Positions 28,015 through 37,600 of a stretch of DNA of 64,000 nt are shown here, in pieces (position 1 is the stretch's first letter; each line of letters starts with the position of its first letter). Below the pieces are notes generated by a model that did no database searches, had not been told where the DNA came from, and was given only the letters and a program-made list of their open reading frames with translations. The translations under genes and the position numbers were made by a program. The DNA comes from Pseudoalteromonas rubra (GTDB taxonomy: Bacteria > Pseudomonadota > Gammaproteobacteria > Enterobacterales > Alteromonadaceae): contig NZ_JXYA01000027.1 of NCBI RefSeq assembly GCF_000967655.1, forward strand, positions 1-64,000, read 5' to 3'.

Positions 28015-28487
28015 ACCGAAGTTACGCGCTGGTCGCCCTGAGCCTGTTTGTTGCGCTAATTATGGCACTGATGCCGTTGCCTTTTTCCATTGAACCATTT
28101 CGTCCTGACTGGGTCCTACTGGTATTAATGTACTGGTCTATTGCCTTGCCACATCGTGTCAATATTGGCTGGGCATGGTGCACCGGGCTGATTATGGATC
28201 TGGCAACGGGCTCACCGTTGGGCGTGAATTCACTGACTTATTCCATCTGTCTGTACATTACAACCAGTAATTTTCAGAAGATCAGAAACTTTTCAATCTG
28301 GCAGCAGGCAGTGCTGATAGGCTTGTTTTTAGCCTTGTATCACCTGCTACAGTTTTGGCTGAATCACTTCCTGCTAGACATTTATTTTAACCCCAGATAT
28401 TTATGGCCAGCGCTGATCGGTATGCTGTGCTGGCCCTGGATTTTCTTGCTGTTACGTAAGTATCGCAGGCACTTTAGGATCCGTTAA
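28011..28487 (+). CDS. mreD: rod-shape determining protein MreD
   Basis: The 158-residue polytopic protein has five to six hydrophobic segments and the conserved EPFRPDWVLLVLMYW motif near residues 26-40. It also has the later LDLATGSPLG-type turn (MDLATGSPLGVNSL near 63). MreD partners MreC in the elongasome. The ATG overlaps mreC (ATGA) and the stop overlaps the maf start (TAATG). Confidence 0.93.
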   Translation: MNRSYALVALSLFVALIMALMPLPFSIEPFRPDWVLLVLMYWSIALPHRVNIGWAWCTGLIMDLATGSPLGVNSLTYSICLYITTSNFQKIRNFSIWQQAVLIGLFLALYHLLQFWLNHFLLDIYFNPRYLWPALIGMLCWPWIFLLLRKYRRHFRIR

Positions 28488-29065
28488 TGACAGCAACACT
28501 TTATCTGGCATCGGCATCACCACGCAGGCGTGAGCTGTTGACTCAGCTTGGTTACACGTTTACGCAATTTTCAGTGGATGCCGACGAAAGCCAACTTCCC
28601 GACGAAGCGCCACTGGCTTATGTAGAGCGCCTGGCACGGTTAAAAGCCACCAGTGGCGTGGCCATGGGTTATCAGGACGCCCCGGTACTGGGCAGCGATA
28701 CGATAGTGGTGCTTGGCCAACAAGCCTTGGGTAAGCCCAAGGATAAAAACGACTTTATCGCCATGATGCAAGCTTTGTCAGGCACAACTCATCAGGTGAT
28801 GACGGCGATTGCTGTTGCAGATAGTCAACGGGTACTGAGCCAGACAGTGATAACAGATGTTACATTTAAACCCTTGAGTGATCTCGAGATTGAGCAATAC
28901 TGGCACAGTGGCGAACCGCAGGATAAAGCGGGCGGGTATGGTATTCAGGGGCTGGGGGGACGGTTTGTTACTCAGCTATCTGGTAGCTATTTTGCCGTTG
29001 TCGGCTTACCTTTATACGAGACGGATGAACTGATTAAAGCATTTATGGCGGGTGTAGATGAGTAG
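28487..29065 (+). CDS. maf: Maf family nucleotide pyrophosphatase (YhdE-like)
   Basis: The 192-residue protein opens with the Maf signature LASASPRRRELL (about 6-17) and has the DADES and SDTIV motifs expected for nucleotide binding. The YhdE subfamily hydrolyses dTTP, UTP and modified pyrimidine triphosphates, acting as a house-cleaning enzyme with effects on division. Its place between mreD and rng is the usual one for this gene. The end overlaps rng by 8 bp. Confidence 0.93.
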   Translation: MTATLYLASASPRRRELLTQLGYTFTQFSVDADESQLPDEAPLAYVERLARLKATSGVAMGYQDAPVLGSDTIVVLGQQALGKPKDKNDFIAMMQALSGTTHQVMTAIAVADSQRVLSQTVITDVTFKPLSDLEIEQYWHSGEPQDKAGGYGIQGLGGRFVTQLSGSYFAVVGLPLYETDELIKAFMAGVDE

Positions 29066-30530
29066 TGAGTTATTGATTAATGTGACCCCCAGCGAGAGCC
29101 GGGTTGCACTCATTGAAAACGGAGTTCTGCAAGAAGTACAGGTAGAGCGGGTAGGCAATCTGGGGATTGTTGGCAATATCTATCTGGGTAAAATCAGCCG
29201 AGTGTTGCCGGGTATGCAGGCTGCCTTTGTTGATATCGGCCTGGAAAAAGCGGCATTTTTGCATGCCTCGGACATAGTCAACAGCGCTTCTATTGAAGAA
29301 GGCGTTGATGATCAGCCCGTCAAGAAGGTGCAGGATATTCGGGAGCTGGTAAAACAGGGTCAGTTTATTATGGTGCAGGTGGTGAAAGATCCGATCGGCA
29401 CCAAAGGAGCCCGCCTAACCACAGACATCACCATTCCGTCACGCTACCTGGTGTTTATGCCAGATGCCACCCATGTGGGTGTCAGCCAGCGCATCGAAAC
29501 CGAAGAAGAACGCAGCCGCTTGAAGAAAATCGTTGCTCAGTACAACGATGAAAATGGCGGTTTTATTGTGCGTACTGCGGCAGAAGGTGCGGCAGAGGCA
29601 GAGTTGCAACACGATGCTGAGTTTTTGAAAAAGCTGTGGCAAAAAATCATTAAGCGCCGTCAGAAAACCAGCAAAGCCAGTATTCTCCATGAAGATTTAA
29701 CCCTGGCATTTCGTACCCTCAGAGACTATGTCGGCGAGGATATGGAGCGGATCCGGGTTGACTCCAAACTGACTCATCAGCAACTGAAAGATTTTACCGA
29801 AGAGTTTGTGCCCCAGCTGTCACAAACGCTGGAGTATTATCCAGGCGAGCGGCCTATCTTTGACCTGTTTGACGTCGAAATTGAAATTCAAAAAGCGCTG
29901 CATCGTAAGGTGGAGCTGAAATCCGGTGGCTATCTGATCTTTGATCAGACCGAAGCCATGACCACAGTGGATGTTAACACCGGCGCTTTTGTTGGCCACC
30001 GCAACCTGGAAGAAACGATTTTCAATACCAATGTGGAGGCCACATCGGCTATCGCAAGGCAGCTCAGACTACGTAATCTCGGCGGGATCATCATCATCGA
30101 CTTTATCGATATGATCTCGGATGAGCACAAGCGCCGGGTATTACATTCGCTCGAGACGGCACTGGCGAAAGATCGCGCCAAGGCCAATATCAATGGTTTG
30201 TCGGCGCTTGGCCTGGTTGAAATGACCCGTAAGCGGACCCGTGAGAGTCTCGAACATATTTTGTGTGATGTTTGCCCAGCCTGCTCTGGCCGTGGCTCAC
30301 TGAAAACGGTTGAAACCGTGTGCTACGAGATTTTGCGCGAGATTGTGCGGGTTAATCGTGCTTATGACGCGGATAAATTCATGGTTTATGCGTCACCGGC
30401 GGTCAGCGAAGCACTGGTGAACGACGAGTACCATAACCTGGCAGAGTTAGAGCTGTTTATTGGTAAACAGGTCAGTATTCAGACTGAGAGCCTGTACAGC
30501 CAGGAGCAGTTTGATGTTGTCATGATGTAG
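29058..30530 (+). CDS. rng: ribonuclease G
   Basis: The 490-residue enzyme shows the RNase E/G catalytic core. An S1 RNA-binding region (about 38-125; GNIYLGKISRVLPGMQAAFVDIG, split) is followed by the DNase-I-like domain with metal-binding aspartates in TVDVNTGAF (about 304-312) and IIIIDFIDM (about 346-354). A zinc-link CDVCPACSGRG lies near 404-414. It lacks the long C-terminal scaffold of RNase E and so is RNase G, which matures the 16S rRNA 5' end and decays some mRNAs. It is translationally coupled to maf and followed by yhdP after 7 nt. Confidence 0.96.
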   Translation: MSSELLINVTPSESRVALIENGVLQEVQVERVGNLGIVGNIYLGKISRVLPGMQAAFVDIGLEKAAFLHASDIVNSASIEEGVDDQPVKKVQDIRELVKQGQFIMVQVVKDPIGTKGARLTTDITIPSRYLVFMPDATHVGVSQRIETEEERSRLKKIVAQYNDENGGFIVRTAAEGAAEAELQHDAEFLKKLWQKIIKRRQKTSKASILHEDLTLAFRTLRDYVGEDMERIRVDSKLTHQQLKDFTEEFVPQLSQTLEYYPGERPIFDLFDVEIEIQKALHRKVELKSGGYLIFDQTEAMTTVDVNTGAFVGHRNLEETIFNTNVEATSAIARQLRLRNLGGIIIIDFIDMISDEHKRRVLHSLETALAKDRAKANINGLSALGLVEMTRKRTRESLEHILCDVCPACSGRGSLKTVETVCYEILREIVRVNRAYDADKFMVYASPAVSEALVNDEYHNLAELELFIGKQVSIQTESLYSQEQFDVVMM

Positions 30531-30537
30531 TGACGTC

Positions 30538-33500
30538 ATGCAGGTTAAGGCGGTTTGTTTTTTTTGTGTACGGAAAATGTGGCAGGTCTTTGCTGTCACA
30601 TTGGTGCTGCTTGCCGTACTGGTATCGCTGGTCAAATATAGCCTGCCCTACGCCAATGAGTATAAACAAGACATAGAAGCGCTGGTTTTTCAGCAGCTCG
30701 GGGTTGAGTTAAATATTGGTAGTATCAGCGCCAGTTGGCAGGGTAATGGCCCTGCACTGGTGTTACGTGACGTCAGTTTTGAAGACAACATACGTTCACC
30801 CATCTCTTTGCATATTGCACAAACCAGCCTGCAACTAAACCTGGTCGAATCAGTCCGACAATGGCGGCTGGTATCTAACTACTTTGTCTTGGATGGCTTC
30901 AATGCCACTGTAGATATCCAGGCCATGGCGCAAAGCATGGAAGGGGGCAGCGGCGAATTTGAGCAGCAAGCGCTCATCGAAGAGTTGTTCCTGGGTGATA
31001 CCGGGCATTTTGCGGTGCAAAACAGCCAGCTCACTTTACAGACGTCAGACGATAAAGCGCACACCTTGCTGGTGCCAGATCTGATCTGGCAAAACAGTGA
31101 AGATGTACACCATGGAGAGGGCCAGATCTCCTTCCCGGGGCTGGCGAAAGGCCAATTGAAGGCACGTTTTCGTTTTCATGGTCAGCAGCTTAATGCCATG
31201 GCTGGCGATATCTTCATAGATGCGCAGCAGGTTGAGGTGATGAGCTGGCTACAGGCGTATCTTGATCCTCAATATCAGGATATCAGTGCCAATGTGAATG
31301 CGCAGCTCTGGGCTCGGCTGGAACAAGGTAAACTGCACGACGTGCTGCTCGACTGGCGGCCCAGCAGTATTCACTGGCAGCAGGCACAAACCAGCAAACA
31401 GCTGGCTGTGCAAAGTGGCACTTTGCATTTGCAGAGTGCACACAGTGGCTGGTCACTGAGCAGCTCAGAGTGGCAGCTATTAGACAATGGACAACCTCTT
31501 GCACCACTGAGTATTCAGGGGCAATTTACCGATACTGAGCGCACCTTATGGATACAGGGTCTGGATCTTGCCTATGTGACTCAATTACTCTCGCTCACCC
31601 ACTTCGACTGGGCAGAACAAGTGAAGGCTTTATCTCCTGGTGGCCAGGTCACGGCAGCCAGACTGTCTATGGACAGCGACATGCCGATTTCTCTTTGGCT
31701 CGCCTTACAGAACCTTGGTTGGCGCCAGCTGGGTGGCATTCCGGGGTTTTCCGGACTGGATGCTGAGCTCATGCTGACACCAGAGCGTGGCGTACTAAGC
31801 CTCAGCGCACAGGAACAAGTATTTGAAGTAGAAGAACAATTTATTGCCCCCATCAGTGTCAACGAACTCAACGGCGATATTCATTTTTATCAGGATGAAG
31901 CACAGCAATGGCATGTGTTGTCAGACAATTTGTGGCTCAGCAATGCAGATTTAAGCGTTGCGCTGGAAATGCACTTACGCTTGTTCGAAGAGCCAGAACT
32001 GGATTTATATGCCGATGTCTTTGGTGGCAATGCCAGTATCGCAGGACGTTACTTCCCGCTACAACTGATGAATGAAAACCTGGTAAATTACCTTAATAAC
32101 GGGATCCAGGGCGGGCGGCTGCGCCATACTCAGGTGCTGTTGTCCGGACCGCTGGGACAATTCCCTTACCGGGCACAGTCGGGTCGCTTTGAAGTGCTCG
32201 CCCGGATAGATCAGGCTCAGTTTGCTTTCGCGCCGGACTGGGCCGCTTTACAAAATGGCGATGTGACATTGCACTTTGCCGATGAGCGCATGGATATCAC
32301 AGCCAATGGTGGGCAGCTCCTTAATCAGACCTTAAACCACGGTGTTGTTGTCAGCCTTGCGGACCTTGAACAAAGTGACCTGTTGACCGTCAATATCGCA
32401 CACACCACCGAAGCCAGTACTTTGGCGCCTTTCTTTAGCGCCACCCCGATTGCCGATCCCTTGGCGGATATTCTGCAGGTGGCGCAAGTACAGGGGAATG
32501 TCACAGGCAATGTAGACTTGTTAATCGATTTGGCGTCGCTGGATGTCAACGTGATGGGCGCGGTTGAGTTCAATAACAATGCTCTGTATCTGGCGCAGCC
32601 GGGAATGGCACTCGATAAGCTCAGTGGCACGCTCAAATTTATCGATGACAACATTGAGCTGGATAATACCCGGGCGCTGTGGCGTGGCATGCCTTTGCTG
32701 TTTAGTTTATCTGGGCAGGGAGACAGCGCGCGATATCAGCTTGAGATAGATACACGTCTCAGTGCAGCCAGTGACAAACTCATGCCACTGACCCAGGGCC
32801 TGATGGATGGCTTTATCGAGGGCAAAGCCCTGCTGGAGGGGCATTTAACGCTCGACTTTACGGCGCAAGGATTCAGTTATGATGCGAACTTTACATCGGA
32901 CTTGCTTGGCGCCCGCATTGACCTGCCTGCGCCAGTTGGCAAGCTGGCAGGTGAGCGCTTGCCATTAACGGCCCAGGTACGTGGTGACGACATTTCCAAC
33001 TTGATCAGTGTGACGCTCGGTGAGCAGCTTTATTTTGATGGTATTCTCGATAACAGCAGCGGGCTGATTGACCGTGCTCAACTGATTTTTGCTGAGCAAA
33101 ACCGGGCATTAAGCCAGCCAGGATTTAACGTTGCTATCATTCAACCACACCTATCCCTGGAGCCCTGGCTGCCGTTTATTAATCGCATTATCGAACAGCT
33201 TGAGCAACCGTCAGAGCAGCCCGGCATCTTACCTGCTTTTGGTGAACTGAGCGCTCAGGTAGCCCAATTCAATGCGCTTGATATGGGTTTCAATGATTTT
33301 GAACTCAGCCTGCGCCCAAATACTGACGGGCTGTTAGCGCGCTTGAACGGCAAAGAGTTAAGAGCCCAGGTACAGTTTCCGGATAGCAAAGCGGGGCAAC
33401 CTATCCAGATCCAGGCTGATTACCTGAGGCTTAATTTAATTGAGCCGGCTGGCGGTGACGCCGTGGCCGAAGACATGGTAACGGATACAACGGCAGCCGA

Positions 33501-34551
33501 GCCAGAAGCCTCTGAGCAATGGCTGACAGCTGTCCCCGCCATTGAATTTAACTGTGATGATTGTCGTATTGCCCAGTATCAGCTAGACCGGGTTAACCTG
33601 GCTTTGCAGGGCACTGGTGAAGCCCTGCAAGTTTCTCGGTTGCGAGTGGATAAAGGCGATCATGTGCTGCAGGGGAATGGGAGCTGGCAAAATGGTCGCT
33701 CGCAGTTTAACGGCACACTAGAGAGCAGTGACTTTGGCCAGCTTATGGAAGAGTTTGATATTACCTCCAGCGTTCAGGATTCCAATGCGGATATTGAGTT
33801 TGCGCTGAGCTGGGCTAAAGCGCCCTACAATTTTGATGTGGCCAGCCTGGATGGCTCGGTGAAATGGCAACTTGGGGAAGGGCACCTGGCGGAGATCAGC
33901 GATCAGGGGGCTCGGGTCTTTTCCCTGCTGAGTCTCGACTCCCTGGTACGTAAACTAAAGCTGGATTTTCGTGATGTGTTTGCCAAAGGCTTTTTCTATA
34001 ACCGAATTGATGGCACCTTTGAACTTAACAAAGGGGTTGTATATACCCAGGACACGCAGTTGGATGGCGTACCTGCCGATTTATCGATTACAGGGTATGC
34101 GGATCTTAATACTAAGGCCATTGATTACGAACTGTCGGTGGCGCCTCAGGTCACGTCGAGCCTACCGGTGATTGTTGGCTGGATGGTGAACCCGGTGACC
34201 GGGCTGGCCGCTTTGGCGCTGGATAAGGTGATCCACTCCGCGCGCGTCATTTCAGAAATTAAATTCAAAGTAACCGGTACCATGGATGAGCCGGTGGTGA
34301 CCGAGCTGGATCGTAAGAGTCGTGAAGTGGAGTTACCCAAACCGCCGCAAGCACAACCTGCTGAATCTGTGCAGCCAGCAGACCCACAGAGCAACGAACA
34401 AGCTCAACCGCAATCGGGCGTAGCATTGCCAGATTCAGAGAATCAAGGGCAAGATACAGCGGCGCCTCAAACCGACAAGCAGCCTGAGCCTGAACAAGCA
34501 GAGGGTCCACTTGACCCGGCTTCCGAGTCAAAATCAGAGGAAAAGCCATGA
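30538..34551 (+). CDS. yhdP: YhdP family AsmA-like phospholipid transport protein
   Basis: The 1337-residue protein has one N-terminal transmembrane helix (about 15-38) and a very long periplasmic part of repeated beta structure typical of AsmA-like bridge proteins. The family C-terminal AsmA region lies near 1080-1265 (for example LDGSVKWQLGEGHLAEIS). YhdP, TamB and YdbH move phospholipids from the inner to the outer membrane. A disordered tail of about 70 residues rich in Pro, Gln and Glu ends the protein. The stop overlaps the next start (ATGA). Its neighbours (rng, nitrilase, tldD) are those of other gammaproteobacteria. Confidence 0.9.
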   Translation: MQVKAVCFFCVRKMWQVFAVTLVLLAVLVSLVKYSLPYANEYKQDIEALVFQQLGVELNIGSISASWQGNGPALVLRDVSFEDNIRSPISLHIAQTSLQLNLVESVRQWRLVSNYFVLDGFNATVDIQAMAQSMEGGSGEFEQQALIEELFLGDTGHFAVQNSQLTLQTSDDKAHTLLVPDLIWQNSEDVHHGEGQISFPGLAKGQLKARFRFHGQQLNAMAGDIFIDAQQVEVMSWLQAYLDPQYQDISANVNAQLWARLEQGKLHDVLLDWRPSSIHWQQAQTSKQLAVQSGTLHLQSAHSGWSLSSSEWQLLDNGQPLAPLSIQGQFTDTERTLWIQGLDLAYVTQLLSLTHFDWAEQVKALSPGGQVTAARLSMDSDMPISLWLALQNLGWRQLGGIPGFSGLDAELMLTPERGVLSLSAQEQVFEVEEQFIAPISVNELNGDIHFYQDEAQQWHVLSDNLWLSNADLSVALEMHLRLFEEPELDLYADVFGGNASIAGRYFPLQLMNENLVNYLNNGIQGGRLRHTQVLLSGPLGQFPYRAQSGRFEVLARIDQAQFAFAPDWAALQNGDVTLHFADERMDITANGGQLLNQTLNHGVVVSLADLEQSDLLTVNIAHTTEASTLAPFFSATPIADPLADILQVAQVQGNVTGNVDLLIDLASLDVNVMGAVEFNNNALYLAQPGMALDKLSGTLKFIDDNIELDNTRALWRGMPLLFSLSGQGDSARYQLEIDTRLSAASDKLMPLTQGLMDGFIEGKALLEGHLTLDFTAQGFSYDANFTSDLLGARIDLPAPVGKLAGERLPLTAQVRGDDISNLISVTLGEQLYFDGILDNSSGLIDRAQLIFAEQNRALSQPGFNVAIIQPHLSLEPWLPFINRIIEQLEQPSEQPGILPAFGELSAQVAQFNALDMGFNDFELSLRPNTDGLLARLNGKELRAQVQFPDSKAGQPIQIQADYLRLNLIEPAGGDAVAEDMVTDTTAAEPEASEQWLTAVPAIEFNCDDCRIAQYQLDRVNLALQGTGEALQVSRLRVDKGDHVLQGNGSWQNGRSQFNGTLESSDFGQLMEEFDITSSVQDSNADIEFALSWAKAPYNFDVASLDGSVKWQLGEGHLAEISDQGARVFSLLSLDSLVRKLKLDFRDVFAKGFFYNRIDGTFELNKGVVYTQDTQLDGVPADLSITGYADLNTKAIDYELSVAPQVTSSLPVIVGWMVNPVTGLAALALDKVIHSARVISEIKFKVTGTMDEPVVTELDRKSREVELPKPPQAQPAESVQPADPQSNEQAQPQSGVALPDSENQGQDTAAPQTDKQPEPEQAEGPLDPASESKSEEKP

Positions 34552-35372
34552 AAAACGGCCATATCTACGCGGTGCAAATGTGTTCAGGAACACAGCCTGA
34601 GGAAAACTTTGCCCAGTTAAGCGCGTTACTCCGTGCACAGACGTTTACGCGGCCTGCTCTGGTCTGCCTACCCGAGTCATGGCTGGCCTTTTGCGAAACC
34701 CCGCAGCAGACGCTGGCATATGCTGAACACAGCCAGCACTGGGTAGCACAGCTTCAACAGCTGTGTCGGGAGCTTGATATTTGGCTGGCAGCGGGCACCA
34801 TCGCCATTAAAGCGGGTGAAAGCCGCTATTATGCTGCCAGTCTGTTGTTTAACAATGAAGGGGTTGAAGTTGCACGCTATAATAAGATCCATCTGTTTGA
34901 TGCGGATGTGGCAGATAATGCCGGGCAATACCGGGAATCGACCCTGACCTGCGCCGGTGAGGATGTGGTCACCGTGGCCAGCCCCTTTGGTCGCCTTGGC
35001 ATGAGTGTGTGTTATGACATACGTTTTCCCGGACTTTATCAGGCGATGCGAGAGCAGGGCGCTGAGGTATTGCTGGTACCAAGTGCCTTCACGACTGTGA
35101 CCGGAAAAGCACACTGGCAGCCCTTGTTGCAGGCGCGGGCGATAGAAACACAGTGTTACGTGGTGGCAGCCGCGCAGCAGGGGCACCACGAGAATGGTCG
35201 GCAAACGTATGGCCACAGTCTGATAGTGTCTCCGTGGGGCGCTTGTTTGGCACAAGCGCCAGAGGGGGTTGACGTGATCCATGCGCAACCAGATCTGACT
35301 GAGCTGCACGCCATCCGGCAGAAAATGCCTGTAGCGGCACATAACCGATTTAAGAGCGATTTTTATGAGTAA
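34548..35372 (+). CDS. nitrilase-superfamily carbon-nitrogen hydrolase (Nit2/omega-amidase-like)
   Basis: The 274-residue enzyme has the nitrilase-superfamily catalytic triad E43 (LVCLPESW), K113 (YNKIHLFD) and C155 (SVCYDIRFP). The surrounding segments match the Nit1/Nit2 branch, which includes omega-amidases and the deaminated-glutathione amidase. A deaminated-glutathione amidase role is plausible, but the branch is hard to split by eye. It overlaps yhdP by 4 bp and tldD by 8 bp, so the three genes form one coupled unit. Confidence 0.88.
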   Translation: MKNGHIYAVQMCSGTQPEENFAQLSALLRAQTFTRPALVCLPESWLAFCETPQQTLAYAEHSQHWVAQLQQLCRELDIWLAAGTIAIKAGESRYYAASLLFNNEGVEVARYNKIHLFDADVADNAGQYRESTLTCAGEDVVTVASPFGRLGMSVCYDIRFPGLYQAMREQGAEVLLVPSAFTTVTGKAHWQPLLQARAIETQCYVVAAAQQGHHENGRQTYGHSLIVSPWGACLAQAPEGVDVIHAQPDLTELHAIRQKMPVAAHNRFKSDFYE

Positions 35373-36819
35373 TTTTGGTAGCGAGCACGTTGAACAACAT
35401 TTACTGACCGACAGTGAGTTAACCCGGGAGCAGTTACAGCAGACGCTGTCGTATATCCATCAGCACAAGGTGGATTATGCCGATCTGTATTTTCAGTCCA
35501 GCTATCATGAAACCTGGGTGCTTGAAGATGGCTCTGTCAAAGAAGGCAGTTATAACATTGAACGCGGTGTTGGAGTGCGTGCTGTTAGTGGCGAGAAAAC
35601 CGGTTTTAGTTACTCAGATGCCATAAATATAGAAGCGCTGAACCAGGCTGCGATGGCGGCCAGAAGCATTGCACAGCAAGGTGAAGACAAGCAAGTACAG
35701 GTGTTCAGTGACGTTAAAGCCGCCACGCAATTTGAGGCAACCCAGCCATTATTGAGTATGAGCGACACCGAAAAAGTAGCATTGCTGCGGGAAGTGGAAG
35801 CGGCTATTCGTGAGCTGGCGCCGGAAGCGGAGCAGGTTGTCAGTTCGATGTCTGCGGTATACGAGGAAGTATTGGTTGCTGCCAGCGATGGCACTTTTGC
35901 AACCGATATCCGCCCTCTAGTGCGCTTAAACTGCTCCGTGTTACTGGCGAAAAACGGTCGCCGCGAGCGAGGCAGTGCCGGTGGTGGTGCGCGACTGGAT
36001 TACCACTATTTCCGTGAGTTGGTCGATGGTAAGCCACGCTGGCAGCATTATGTCAGCAAAGCCGTTCATCAGGCCAGAGTGAACCTTGAAGCTGTGGACG
36101 CCCCGGCGGGCACTATGCCTGTTGTGCTAGGCGCAGGTTGGCCAGGGGTGTTACTGCACGAAGCCGTGGGTCACGGTTTGGAAGGCGATTTTAACCGTAA
36201 GGGCGCGTCGGCATTTAGCGGGCGGGTGGGTGAGCAAGTTGCCTCCAGCCTGTGTACTGTGGTGGACGATGGCACTATGAGCAACCGCCGTGGCTCGCTG
36301 AATATTGACGATGAAGGGACACCAGCAGGCTATAACGTGCTGATAGAAAACGGCGTGTTAAAAGGCTATATGCAGGATAAGCTCAATGCCCGATTGATGG
36401 GCGTTGCGCCGACCGGTAATGCCAGACGGGAATCCTACGCACACCTGCCGATGCCGAGAATGACCAACACTTACATGCTGCCGGGTGAGCATAGTCAAAG
36501 TGAGATTATTGCGTCGGTCAAAAAAGGGATCTTTGCGCCTAACTTTGGTGGTGGTCAGGTGGATATTACGTCGGGTAAATTCGTATTCTCTGCCTCTGAG
36601 GCCTATCTCATTGAGGATGGTAAAGTGACGCAGCCCATCAAAGGCGCGACGCTGATTGGCAATGGCCCGGATGTGATGCAGAAAATCTCTATGGTTGGTA
36701 AAGATCTGGAGCTGGATACCGGCGTTGGAGTCTGTGGCAAAAATGGCCAGAGTGTGCCTGTTGGGGTCGGTCAGCCAAGCCTGAAAATAGATGAACTTAC
36801 TGTGGGCGGGACCGCCTAG
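35365..36819 (+). CDS. tldD: TldD metalloprotease subunit
   Basis: The 484-residue protein has the zinc motif H265-E-A-V-G-H270 ([13 protein letters not shown]) that marks TldD, with the third ligand expected further on in the [10 protein letters not shown] region. TldD pairs with PmbA/TldE to form a heterodimeric periphery-degrading protease that matures peptides such as microcin B17 and degrades unfolded peptides and CcdA. PmbA lacks the zinc site. Here pmbA lies about 0.8 kb downstream, separated by the opposed yjgA gene, the usual gammaproteobacterial arrangement. Confidence 0.96.
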   Translation: MSNFGSEHVEQHLLTDSELTREQLQQTLSYIHQHKVDYADLYFQSSYHETWVLEDGSVKEGSYNIERGVGVRAVSGEKTGFSYSDAINIEALNQAAMAARSIAQQGEDKQVQVFSDVKAATQFEATQPLLSMSDTEKVALLREVEAAIRELAPEAEQVVSSMSAVYEEVLVAASDGTFATDIRPLVRLNCSVLLAKNGRRERGSAGGGARLDYHYFRELVDGKPRWQHYVSKAVHQARVNLEAVDAPAGTMPVVLGAGWPGVLLHEAVGHGLEGDFNRKGASAFSGRVGEQVASSLCTVVDDGTMSNRRGSLNIDDEGTPAGYNVLIENGVLKGYMQDKLNARLMGVAPTGNARRESYAHLPMPRMTNTYMLPGEHSQSEIIASVKKGIFAPNFGGGQVDITSGKFVFSASEAYLIEDGKVTQPIKGATLIGNGPDVMQKISMVGKDLELDTGVGVCGKNGQSVPVGVGQPSLKIDELTVGGTA

Positions 36820-36842
36820 GCGGGACTGCTTAACCAAGTCAC

Positions 36843-36877
36843 CCGCAGTATTGCACAACCAGCGTGCCATACTGCGG
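36843..36877. other. imperfect hairpin between convergent tldD and yjgA
   Basis: CCGCAGTAT (36843-36851) and ATACTGCGG (36869-36877) form a 9-bp stem. After a T-C mismatch, four further pairs (GCAC/GTGC) close on a 7-nt loop. It lies 24 nt after tldD and 18 nt after the end of yjgA. Neither strand has a U tract next to it, so it is a transcript-end or attenuating structure rather than a confirmed terminator. Confidence 0.45.
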
Positions 36878-36895
36878 TATAGCTTACCTTTATGA

Positions 36896-37417
36896 CTATG
36901 GCAGGATCAGCTCCTTCAGTAACTGAAACAGCTCTTTGTAGCCTTTTCCTGGCTTCTCTGCCTGATGCTCTTTCTTGGCCTGGCGCACCAGTTGTCTGAG
37001 CTTCTGACGCTCCAGTGTCGGGTGTGCCTCAAGTAATTCATTGATCTTCTCATCACCCTTGGCGATGAGTTCATCCCTTAGTTTTTCAACCTGATTGAGC
37101 AGCACTTCCGCCTGGTTATTTCTGTTTAGTAACAGATCCAGGCCTTGTTGCAACTCTTCCACATTACTTGTGGTACGCAATTGTTTGGCGACAAAGTTCA
37201 GGTGACGGCGATACGCATCATGCTTACCGCGTAGCTTGTCTGCCAGATCCATGGCGGCAACCAGCTCAGGGCTGAGAGGCAGCTTTTCTCTTTGTTTTTT
37301 GCCCAATTGCGCGATATCAACGCCCAGTTGGTGATATTGCTGTGCATCGCGTTTTAATTCGCTTTTGGAGACGTAGATGATCTCTTCTTCTGGCTCTTGA
37401 GTCGGTTTTTTAGCCAT
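36896..37417 (-). CDS. yjgA: DarP/YjgA family ribosome-associated protein
   Basis: The 173-residue, highly charged, helix-rich protein matches the YjgA (DarP) family. An acidic start (EPEEEIIYVSKSELKRDA) is followed by long basic helices such as LRGKHDAYRRHLNFVAKQLR. DarP binds late 50S precursors and helps ribosome assembly in Escherichia coli. The gene lies between tldD and pmbA, as in Escherichia coli and relatives, and is divergent from pmbA with a roughly 180-bp gap. Confidence 0.9.
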   Translation of the reverse strand: MAKKPTQEPEEEIIYVSKSELKRDAQQYHQLGVDIAQLGKKQREKLPLSPELVAAMDLADKLRGKHDAYRRHLNFVAKQLRTTSNVEELQQGLDLLLNRNNQAEVLLNQVEKLRDELIAKGDEKINELLEAHPTLERQKLRQLVRQAKKEHQAEKPGKGYKELFQLLKELILP

Positions 37418-37600
37418 GCTTAGTGCACTTACTTCAGTTATTCGTGTACAGATTATACCAGAAGTCAGAAAAAGCAGTCACGTTTACATTAAGACATTAG
37501 GCTGGTAGCGGTTGCCCGGCAGAATCTTTGCCTGAGTCACAGCGCATCTGCGTAGGCTGTGTTAGGATTATAGCAGTACTATGATTTGTGGAATAAAAAC

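Noticed and set aside
34677..35342. 221-codon antisense frame within the nitrilase gene
   Set aside because: Shadow of a conserved coding frame; no domain or ribosome-binding site.
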